The notes beneath the pieces were generated by a model that had not been told where the DNA came from, made no database searches, and was given only the letters and a program-made list of their open reading frames with translations. From Paenibacillus sp. 1001270B_150601_E10 (GTDB lineage: Bacteria > Bacillota > Bacilli > Paenibacillales > Paenibacillaceae), in contig NZ_JADMOL010000009.1 of NCBI RefSeq assembly GCF_015558675.1, positions 102,927 to 152,656 of the forward strand: a stretch of DNA of 49,730 nt, given 5' to 3'. Of this stretch, positions 33,337-40,185 are shown in pieces (position 1 is the first letter of the stretch; every line of letters begins with the position of its first letter). The translations under genes and the position numbers were made by a program.

Positions 33337-34604
33337 ATAGAAAGGTTCGCGCTCCGAAATTTCAGGCAGGACTGTTGTCCAATACGGAACAGCTCTGGCG
33401 CTACCGAGTGAATGAATTCTGGAGCGAGGTTATCCCGTATCTTGGTTATGTCATTCAGAGCGGCCTTGGATTTGTACTGGCCTTTGCTTTTATAGGGGGC
33501 ACGGCGCTCTACGCATCCTTTCTGGATCACATTCCGCCTGGCTTCCCTGTACGTGAACTGGGCTGGATCTTGCTGTCCCCTAGCGTTGCGTATATGACTT
33601 ATCGTACCTTTTTGCAGTCTGCGGATCTCGGCTATTTGCTTCGAATCGAGCATCGCATGAATGGCTACATAAAGCGGAGCATTCGCTACAGCCTTACACC
33701 AAGACTTAGCCTGCTTCTCGTGCTGTGTCTCGTGTACTGGCCGCTCTATTCAAGAGCGGATCAGGCTCCAAAGCCATTGTTGCTCCTCTTGCTTGCCTTT
33801 GCGCTAATGAAGCTCGTAACGGCCTATGGTGCGTGGGGAGAGCGTCATATGCATGATTCCAGGCTGAAGCTGATCGCTCGACTTATTCGGTACATATGGT
33901 CTTGGGGAGCTGTTGCCTGCTGGCTCTGGCTCGATATTGGAACTGCCGGCCTTGTAACAGGAGTAAGCGGACTCCTTTATATGGCTGTTGTGTGGAAGAT
34001 GCCGAAGCTTCGCTTCCCTTGGGAGGAGCATAATGCTCTGGAACAAGTACATCGCAATCGCATCTTTACCTTTCTAAGCGGCTTTGTGGACCTGCCAACG
34101 ATGAATGAGCGCCGCTTTAGTCGTCCATGGCTGAATGGGCTCGGGAATCGGTATGCCTTTCAGAAGCCATACGCCTATCGGTATTTGCTGACCAAGACCT
34201 TTGTTCGCAGTGAACTGCTTGGGATTCTTGTGCGTCTTATGGTGATTGGCGTTATTCTATTATGGTGGACAAAACATTCGGTATGGAGCGCGCTTCTGCT
34301 GCTCTTCTTCCTGCTTGCGATTCATGCCCAATCCAAGGCGATCCTTCAGCTGCATCGTCATGATGTATGGCTGAAGCTGTATCCCGTGACTAGAGAGGAG
34401 CGCTCCTCTGCAGTCCTTGCGCTGACACGCCAGGTGCTGGGGATTAGTGTGGTTCTGCTCATGCTTCCGTTATGGTGGGGGAGCACAGACCTCCGTTTTA
34501 AAGGAAGCGTGCTGCTCGGTGCTGTGCTTGCAGGACTATTCTTCTATTGGAGAAGAAAGAGCACCCTGCAGCGAATCGCATTGAATGAGGAAGAGGAAGA
34601 ATGA
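33324..34604 (+). CDS. ecsB: EcsB, membrane subunit of the Ecs ABC transporter
   Basis: Membrane protein (426 aa) paired with EcsA. Hydrophobic segments are grouped at about 45-70, 85-105, 125-165, 180-205, 290-330 and 365-405, with long cytosolic loops (e.g. FPWEEHNALEQVHRNRIFTFLSGFVDLP, about 230-260, a segment typical of EcsB). It is slightly longer than B. subtilis EcsB (408 aa). Its ATG lies inside the last codons of ecsA, the usual arrangement. The transported substrate of Ecs systems is not established. The operon ends at the terminator at 34677. Confidence 0.9.
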   Translation: MARLDRKVRAPKFQAGLLSNTEQLWRYRVNEFWSEVIPYLGYVIQSGLGFVLAFAFIGGTALYASFLDHIPPGFPVRELGWILLSPSVAYMTYRTFLQSADLGYLLRIEHRMNGYIKRSIRYSLTPRLSLLLVLCLVYWPLYSRADQAPKPLLLLLLAFALMKLVTAYGAWGERHMHDSRLKLIARLIRYIWSWGAVACWLWLDIGTAGLVTGVSGLLYMAVVWKMPKLRFPWEEHNALEQVHRNRIFTFLSGFVDLPTMNERRFSRPWLNGLGNRYAFQKPYAYRYLLTKTFVRSELLGILVRLMVIGVILLWWTKHSVWSALLLLFFLLAIHAQSKAILQLHRHDVWLKLYPVTREERSSAVLALTRQVLGISVVLLMLPLWWGSTDLRFKGSVLLGAVLAGLFFYWRRKSTLQRIALNEEEEE

Positions 34605-34676
34605 TGAGCAGGTGAAGCACACCAGCCTCGAATGAAGGTGTTTATTCATGGAAAGATCAATATTGCCGCCCACATG

Positions 34677-34730
34677 AAAAAAGACGCTTTCCATCTCCAC
34701 TGCATCGTGGAAACGGAAGGCGTCTTTTGT
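34677..34730. terminator. Bidirectional intrinsic terminator between ecsB and the aminotransferase
   Basis: AAAAGACGCTTTCC and GGAAGGCGTCTTTT pair (one wobble) around an inner TCCAC/GTGGA hairpin, with T tracts on both strands. The remaining bases to 34857 show no gene. Confidence 0.88.
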
Positions 34731-34857
34731 TTGCTATACAAAAAGTGAATTCTCGTAGATACGAACTCATCATCCGTATTGGCGCAAAAAATACTCTATA
34801 GTCATGGTTGTCGTCGTTGCTCTTGAAGGTGTTTAACATCGAAGATTTCCTACAGGA

Positions 34858-36153
34858 TTAAGCTTTAAGGTCCAATACCCCTTTGTAGATTGTATCGAAC
34901 AATTCCTCTAGATCCTCTTCCGCAATACAGGAGAAGGCGACTCGAAGATCTGTTTCTCCAAGCGCAATCGTACCAATTCCGTACTGCTCAAGCAAATGGG
35001 TGCGAAGCGTTTCGGCATGCACATCATTCAGCTTCAAGCACATAAAGTAGCCAGAATTGAAGGGATAGTAGCTCCATACGTCTCCGTATTTGCCGCTGTC
35101 GAGCAAGGACTTCACCTTGTTCGCACGGCCTTTCATGATCGTGAATTTCTCCTGCTTTTGCTGCTCAAATTCAGGAGATTTCAGCGCATGTACGACGAAG
35201 GTCTGAGATGGATGCGGACCGCTTGAGATGGTAGCGCGTATAATGCCTATCGTCTTCTGCTCTAGAGCGGCTAACAACGCCTTGGAAGGGGAGGAATACG
35301 TAATGAATCCTACACGGAAGCCCCAAACATATTCTTCCTTCGTCGCGCCGTCGACTTTGACAGCCAAAATATTCGGATGGATGGAAGCCAGGGAGCCAAA
35401 CAACGACTCATGGATGGAATCCTCGAAGAATAAGCCGAAGTATGCATCATCCGTAACCGCTACGATCTTCATGCCTGCTTCTGCAGCCTCTGTGAGAACT
35501 TGAACAATCTCACTGCACTCTTCGCGTCCTGGCGTATAGCCTGTAGGGTTGTTTGGGAAGTTCAGCACGACAATCGCTTTGCCTTTTGGCTGCTGCTCGA
35601 GAAGCGCTTGACGCAGTCCTTCGCTATTGAATTTCCAATCTTCATTGTAGAGTGGATAGTAGACCATTTCAGCTCCACGGCGGATATTAAAGGTCAGCTC
35701 GTAGTTCTCCCAATTCTTATCCGGCATGATGACAGGGTCACCTGCCTCAGCAAAGAGGTCTGCAACAATGCTAAGCCCGTGAGTCAGTGCATTGGTTACA
35801 ATTGGATTGCTGATGGCTTTGCCTTCTAATGACGGATTCTCCTTCAGCATCTTCTCCTGCCACAGCTTGCGAAGCTCAGGCTTGCCGGCAGGCGGCGCAT
35901 AAGGGTAAATGTCCTTAGGATCAAAAGCGGATAATGAATCTTGAATGACGGATAAGTGCATTGGAGCGCCACCTTCTGTGGCAATTCCAATCGTTGCATT
36001 GAATTTCTTTGCTTTGCTAGAGGCTTCAGCGGACTGGCTTAATATGCCTTCCTTCGGAAAATAAATGTCTCGGCCTAGACGTGACAGCATAGCATACACT
36101 TGTTCATTCTCTTGACGAATCGTTTCGTTTAATTGGTGAGCGAGTGAGTTCAT
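34858..36153 (-). CDS. PLP-dependent class I/II aminotransferase
   Basis: Fold-type I aminotransferase (431 aa). Landmarks: YAPPAGKPELRKLW (about 85), ALTHGLSIVADLF (about 125), NFPNNPTGYTP (about 205, PLP/substrate Asn), TDDAYFGLFF (about 235, PLP-binding Asp and Tyr), KVDGATKEEYVWGFRVGF (about 270-287, with the PLP lysine and phosphate-binding Arg) and the C-terminal ETDLRVAFSCI (carboxylate-binding Arg). The substrate is not deducible; aromatic or aspartate-type are options. ATG 36153 has GGAAGG 9 bases upstream; an earlier ATG (36162) abuts that site. A promoter (36315-36344) gives an unusually long leader. It neighbours a PNPOx-like protein and a MocR regulator, both linked to vitamin B6. 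Confidence 0.9.
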   Translation of the reverse strand: MNSLAHQLNETIRQENEQVYAMLSRLGRDIYFPKEGILSQSAEASSKAKKFNATIGIATEGGAPMHLSVIQDSLSAFDPKDIYPYAPPAGKPELRKLWQEKMLKENPSLEGKAISNPIVTNALTHGLSIVADLFAEAGDPVIMPDKNWENYELTFNIRRGAEMVYYPLYNEDWKFNSEGLRQALLEQQPKGKAIVVLNFPNNPTGYTPGREECSEIVQVLTEAAEAGMKIVAVTDDAYFGLFFEDSIHESLFGSLASIHPNILAVKVDGATKEEYVWGFRVGFITYSSPSKALLAALEQKTIGIIRATISSGPHPSQTFVVHALKSPEFEQQKQEKFTIMKGRANKVKSLLDSGKYGDVWSYYPFNSGYFMCLKLNDVHAETLRTHLLEQYGIGTIALGETDLRVAFSCIAEEDLEELFDTIYKGVLDLKA

Positions 36154-36314
36154 CTCTAACATCCTTCCAATATCTTTCTTACCATATAGAAAGGGTCCAA
36201 TATCGGAGCGATAAGGAAGTATAATTCCTTTCTAACGGCGAATAAACGTACCTTGAATGCGGTCACTCTCTTCGAAATACCTCGGTAAGAGGTCATCTTC
36301 AAAGCGTTGCCCCT

Positions 36315-36344
36315 ATTATAGCCCATTCCGTGCAGGTTCGTCAT
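36315..36344 (-). promoter_or_regulatory. Sigma-A-like promoter of the aminotransferase gene
   Basis: On the minus strand ATGACG (36344-36339) and TATAAT (36320-36315) are 18 bases apart. The transcript would carry about 150 bases of leader before the start at 36153, including a small ACCTC/GAGGT hairpin near 36290. Confidence 0.5.
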
Positions 36345-36425
36345 CGCTATTTGGCAGGCATTGGTCGAAAATCTGATGAATTTGTCTTCGTTAGAATGAC
36401 AGATGTATTCCTGATTTGTACAATT

Positions 36426-37070
36426 TTATTCTTGATCCTGCTGATGAAAAGGACACCGCTTCGGATCCAGCTCTTCCATCCATTGTATTGTTTCAATATC
36501 GCCCGGTGCCTGTCTTTCGAGCAGTCCTTGGGTAACGAGATTGCGCTGTTTATCATTTAGATTTTGACCAAATTTGAACTTGGCGGTCAGCTCGTGGATC
36601 TTAAGCTTGTATACGATAATAGCGGCCTCCTGCTTCGCATATCCTTTCATCGTCCAGTCAAATGGTGCGTAGCCTCCCTCTGGTTGAAGCTTTTCCATGA
36701 AGGCGGTAAAGAACATCGTCTTTTCATTGGAATCGGATACGATCTCCATCTGTCCTCTCGCATGTACAGAACGAAAATAAGTTGTTGCAGGACAAGCGTA
36801 AACGGGATCCAAAAACGAAGAAGGAATCATTGCATGTATCTCCGATACGCTAAAGGCTGCATGGCTGCAGGCTTCAAGCTGTCGAACCTTTTCTCCCTTT
36901 CTGCTGCTGTGAAAATAAAAGGCTTCCTGCTCGGGAATATATACGAACAAAATAGGAGTGAGTCTTGGAAAGCCATCCTGTCCGATCGTACCTAATACAC
37001 CGAAGCGCTGTTCCTTTAGAAAGGTATGCATTTGTTCTTGATTATCGATTTGGAATTCAGCTCTTCTCAT
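36426..37070 (-). CDS. Pyridoxamine 5'-phosphate oxidase-like flavoprotein
   Basis: Protein of 214 aa with the split-barrel FMN-binding fold: EQRFGVLGTIGQDGFPRLTPILFVY (about 20-44), AFYFHSSRKGEKVRQL (about 49-64), ATTYFRSVHARGQMEIV (about 95-111), KGYAKQEAAIIVYKLKIHELTAK. Members bind FMN, F420 or haem and include genuine PNPOx as well as nitroreductase-like proteins; the C-terminal FGQNLNDKQRN is common to a FMN-binding YhbP/NimA-like group. AAAGGAG is 9 bases before ATG. It is divergent from the MocR-type regulator, the classic arrangement for B6-linked control, so a role in vitamin B6 or FMN metabolism is plausible. Confidence 0.85.
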   Translation of the reverse strand: MRRAEFQIDNQEQMHTFLKEQRFGVLGTIGQDGFPRLTPILFVYIPEQEAFYFHSSRKGEKVRQLEACSHAAFSVSEIHAMIPSSFLDPVYACPATTYFRSVHARGQMEIVSDSNEKTMFFTAFMEKLQPEGGYAPFDWTMKGYAKQEAAIIVYKLKIHELTAKFKFGQNLNDKQRNLVTQGLLERQAPGDIETIQWMEELDPKRCPFHQQDQE

Positions 37071-37097
37071 TACGGTTTGCTCCTTTATTCGAAAAAG

Positions 37098-37125
37098 ATT
37101 GGTATCAGTGTAATTCGCAATTGGT
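37098..37125. promoter_or_regulatory. Direct repeats, candidate MocR operator
   Basis: ATTGGT occurs at 37098-37103 and 37120-37125, 22 bases apart (two helical turns), in the gap between the divergent PNPOx-like and MocR genes. The first repeat reads ATACCA on the minus strand (37105-37100), which equals the known GabR half-site; AAAAAGAT also repeats (37092-37099, 37131-37138). Confidence 0.45.
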
Positions 37126-37206
37126 TATGCAAAAAGATCCAAAATGCAGTATTATGATTGTACCAGTCAAGCGGAACGTGAACGCGGTAATAAAGGCGGT
37201 AGAACG

Positions 37207-38736
37207 ATGAATGGTCTAAGCGGCTATCATACATGGCTTGCCCAAGGGTACGGCAAGGAGGAATCCCTCTACCGATGCCTGCGGCAGAAAATTATAGAAG
37301 GAAAGCTTAAACAAGGCGATACGCTCCCATCGACGCGTGAAGCTGCTCGAGAGCTTGCCTTATCAAGAGGAACCGTAATCACGGCCTATGATCGCCTGCG
37401 GGCAGAGGGTCTTGCTCAAGCACAGCAAGGCGGCTACACAACGGTAGCTTATTCATTCGAAGCAGAGCCAGTGGGGGAACAAACAGAGCCAATACCGAAG
37501 CTATCCCCATTCGGAGATCGGATTCGACAACTGGCTGAACAAGAGGCAGCAGCTAGTAGCTTAAGCCCAAGCAGTTGTGATCTATTGGATCTTTCACCTC
37601 ATGCTTATACAGGACTAGAGGTATCTGTACATACATGGCAGCGCTGCTTGCGTGAAGCCGTTCGCGAGTTCGATTGGCAGCAAAGCGATAATGACCACAG
37701 CAACAACCGCGCTGCTTCATTGGAAGAAGCCATAGAGCTTCATCTTATACGCCATCGCGGTATTCAGACGAAGCGCTCGCATATTCGGGTAACGAGAGGC
37801 TCTCAAGAAGCCATCCTGCTGCTTGTTCAAGCGCTAGTTCGTACGGGTGACCATGTTTTAATCGAAACGCCAGGCTACCCAGGAATACGCCATATCGTAG
37901 AGGCAGCAGGCGGAATTCCTGAGTATTGCCAAGTGCAGGACGGCAGTTCCCTTCAGGAGCAATTAGAAAGAAGCCGTGCACGATTGATGATCCTAACGCC
38001 GAACCGGCAGTTTCCTACGGGTGCAACGATGGAGTGGGAGCAGCGCAGTCAGGTGCTGCGTTGGGCGGAGCAGAACGATGCATTCATAATCGAGGATGAT
38101 TTCGATAGTGACTTTGGGCTCGGCGGTAAGCGCTATGAGCTTCTTCAGTCCATGGATCGATCAGAACGAGTCCTATATGTGGGTTCCTTCTCCCGCACGA
38201 TTCATCCCAAGCTGCGATTAGGGTATATGGTGCTGCCCAGTCGCCTTATTCCGATTATGGATGCCATGCTTCGGGTATATCAACGATATGAGATTGTCTC
38301 CATTGAACAGCGAGCACTTGCTTTGTTTATATTAAGCGGCTCCTATGAGCGCCACTTGCGGAGAGTGAGTCGGCTGATCAAACAGAGAGCAGCTTTATAC
38401 AGTCGGCAATTAGCGGAGGCTGTCGGCTCGTTGCTGGAATGGGACACCGATCATATTGGGCTGCATTTGTATGCGACATGGACAGGCTCGATTGCTTCTT
38501 ATGAATCCTATCGAGAGCGTGCATTAAGCTATGGGGTATGCTGGAAGGAAGGGAAGGGATATGACCTTGGCAGCGAATATGGGCATCCTCCCCCTGTAAG
38601 CCGTCCAAGCGTCTTGTTTGGAATTGCACGCCTGGATGAGGAACAGTGGAAGCTCGGTTGTGATCGGCTTCGGATGGCCGCAGCTCATTTTGAAGATCAT
38701 AGAGCGGTAAGGGACGAAACATCTTGCTATCCATAA
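37207..38736 (+). CDS. MocR/PdxR-type regulator (GntR HTH fused to aminotransferase domain)
   Basis: Transcription regulator of 509 aa. Residues about 15-80 form a GntR winged helix (LPSTREAARELALSRGTVITAYDRLRAEG), followed by a linker and a fold-type I aminotransferase-like domain (about 120-500): VTRGSQEAILLL, ETPGYPGIRHIVEAAGG, LTPNRQFPTGATM, IIEDDFDSDF and SFSRTIHPKLRLGYMVLP, whose Lys should bind PLP. Such proteins sense PLP and activate B6 or GABA genes. Its divergent PNPOx-like neighbour is the probable target. ATG 37207 follows AAAGGCGG at 7 bases; an ATG at 37144 in frame lies among the putative operator bases. Typical length for MocR. Confidence 0.93.
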   Translation: MNGLSGYHTWLAQGYGKEESLYRCLRQKIIEGKLKQGDTLPSTREAARELALSRGTVITAYDRLRAEGLAQAQQGGYTTVAYSFEAEPVGEQTEPIPKLSPFGDRIRQLAEQEAAASSLSPSSCDLLDLSPHAYTGLEVSVHTWQRCLREAVREFDWQQSDNDHSNNRAASLEEAIELHLIRHRGIQTKRSHIRVTRGSQEAILLLVQALVRTGDHVLIETPGYPGIRHIVEAAGGIPEYCQVQDGSSLQEQLERSRARLMILTPNRQFPTGATMEWEQRSQVLRWAEQNDAFIIEDDFDSDFGLGGKRYELLQSMDRSERVLYVGSFSRTIHPKLRLGYMVLPSRLIPIMDAMLRVYQRYEIVSIEQRALALFILSGSYERHLRRVSRLIKQRAALYSRQLAEAVGSLLEWDTDHIGLHLYATWTGSIASYESYRERALSYGVCWKEGKGYDLGSEYGHPPPVSRPSVLFGIARLDEEQWKLGCDRLRMAAAHFEDHRAVRDETSCYP

Positions 38737-38822
38737 CAGCATGCACATAGAAGGATAAAGGATCCAATTCATGCTGTGCTTATAGAGCTTGAGATGAATA
38801 CGGATATAAAGGAGGCCAACTC

Positions 38823-39608
38823 GTGTTAAAAGCTTCGCCAGATGCTTATGTATGGAAGCCGTTTATTGCAAAAATTACGTGCGAGCCGAATTGGAAATGG
38901 CAAAAGCGGGAGAAGCCTATGGCCAATTACGACCTGTTCTATGTCTGGAGCGGGGAAGGGGAGGTCGTGCTGAACGATGTTGCTTACCCTGTCAGCAAGG
39001 GCAGCTGCTTTTTGTTTCGGCCAGGAGACCACACCAGTGCAACGCATAACCCTCAGAAGCCGCTGACGCTGACCTATATTCACTTTGATGTGGAAGAGCC
39101 TGTCGAGCATGTTCCAGAGCCTTACCGCGTGATCCGTGAAACGGTTGATTTTGAACATTTGCTGTCGCGGTTTGTGCGTTTATATTTGACTAAGCCTTAT
39201 GGCTACGAGACAGAGCTTCAGCTTGTTCTAAAGCAGCTGATGATCTCGCTCCTTCGCGCTGATCAAGAGGAGCCAGGAGAACGAAGCACGAGTCAGCAGC
39301 TTTCCGTCTCCATCTATGAGATAGCAAATTATATTCACCAGAATCCAGGGATTGCGCATCGTATCGAGGATCTAGCTAAGCGGGCTCAGCTGTCGCCGAG
39401 GTACTTCTCGGTAAAGTTTAAGGAGATGATCGGTGTGTCGGTGCAGTCCTATATTATTCGCTCGCGCATTGAACGCGCGGAGCATCTGCTGCATCATGCC
39501 GGGATGAATGTGACTGAGGTAGCGGATGCGCTTGGCTACCGGGATATTTTCTTTTTCAGCAGACAATTCAAGCAGTATACGGGTCGCAGTCCTTCTGAGA
39601 TCCGATAG
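38823..39608 (+). CDS. AraC-family regulator with cupin sensor domain
   Basis: Regulator of 261 aa. The N-terminal half is a cupin-like sugar-sensing domain (LFYVWSGEGEVVLNDVAYPVSKGSCFLFRPGDHTSAT, about 38-75), the C-terminal third holds two AraC helix-turn-helices (RIEDLAKRAQLSPRYFSVKFKEMIGVS and MNVTEVADALGYRDIFFFSRQFKQYTGRSPSEIR, about 180-261). GTG 38823 is supported by AAGGAGG 7 bases upstream. Members of this shape usually control carbohydrate-use genes. It precedes the DoxX gene by 29 bases and sits opposite the glycosidase-like gene, a possible target. Confidence 0.93.
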   Translation: MLKASPDAYVWKPFIAKITCEPNWKWQKREKPMANYDLFYVWSGEGEVVLNDVAYPVSKGSCFLFRPGDHTSATHNPQKPLTLTYIHFDVEEPVEHVPEPYRVIRETVDFEHLLSRFVRLYLTKPYGYETELQLVLKQLMISLLRADQEEPGERSTSQQLSVSIYEIANYIHQNPGIAHRIEDLAKRAQLSPRYFSVKFKEMIGVSVQSYIIRSRIERAEHLLHHAGMNVTEVADALGYRDIFFFSRQFKQYTGRSPSEIR

Positions 39609-39637
39609 TTGGTTGTACACGGAAAGGGGCTGTAGCT

Positions 39638-39997
39638 GTGCTGTGGCTAACGGGCATTCTTCAAGTTCTGCTTGGAGCAGGATTTATCGGCTTTGGCGCT
39701 ACGAAGCTTCTTACGAATACAATGGTGTCCGAGTATAAGCGGTTTGGTTTGCCGATCTGGTTCAAAGGGATAACCGGTTCCATCGAAGGGCTGTGCGGCA
39801 TTCTATTAATCGTTGGTCTTTGGTACCCGCTGCTTGCGATAATCGGTGCGTTGATTCTAGTCTTCATGATGCTTGGCGCGGTTATCACGCATGCACGTAT
39901 CCGAGATCCGATATCGAAAATGGCTGTGCCGATTCTGCTATTCGCAGCAGGAGCCGTCATTGTCATTGTCAACTACGGCATGGTCAATATGAGTTGA
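39638..39997 (+). CDS. DoxX-family membrane protein
   Basis: Small membrane protein of 119 aa with four hydrophobic segments (about 3-22, 44-64, 68-86, 96-115). The opening WLTGILQVLLGAGFIGFGATKLL, the loop MVSEYKRFGLP and the third segment fit DoxX/DoxX-like proteins. Relatives act in thiosulfate-quinone oxidation or oxidative-stress defence, but small solo DoxX proteins have no settled role. GTG 39638 follows AAAGGGG at 8 bases. It follows the AraC gene in the same direction, probably one transcript, and ends before a perfect terminator. Confidence 0.88.
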   Translation: MLWLTGILQVLLGAGFIGFGATKLLTNTMVSEYKRFGLPIWFKGITGSIEGLCGILLIVGLWYPLLAIIGALILVFMMLGAVITHARIRDPISKMAVPILLFAAGAVIVIVNYGMVNMS

Positions 39998-40127
39998 ACC
40001 TATGCTACATTTATGGAATTACACGGAATAGGGATCACACTTGTTTGTTCCTGTTTGATTGGTTTGGACTAAAGGGCTCAAGCCTTCATGGTTCATATGG
40101 AACTGGAACGATGTGGGGTGAATATGC

Positions 40128-40167
40128 AAGGCGGCATGTCCATTAGTAGTGGACATGCCGCCTTTTT
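40128..40167 (+). terminator. Intrinsic terminator after the DoxX gene
   Basis: GGCGGCATGTCCA and TGGACATGCCGCC form a perfect 13-bp stem with loop TTAGTAG, followed by five T. On the minus strand the T tract is very short, so the convergent gene at 40186 may rely on it only partly. Confidence 0.93.
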
Positions 40168-40185
40168 ATCCCATAGAGATGGTCG

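Noticed and set aside
36156-36344. 62-codon ORF in the aminotransferase leader
   Set aside because: No ribosome site, starts upstream of the likely transcription start; kept only as part of the leader note.
38732-38779. ACAGCATG/CATGCTGT repeat after the MocR gene
   Set aside because: Eight-bp arms, 30-base loop, no T tract; may be chance.
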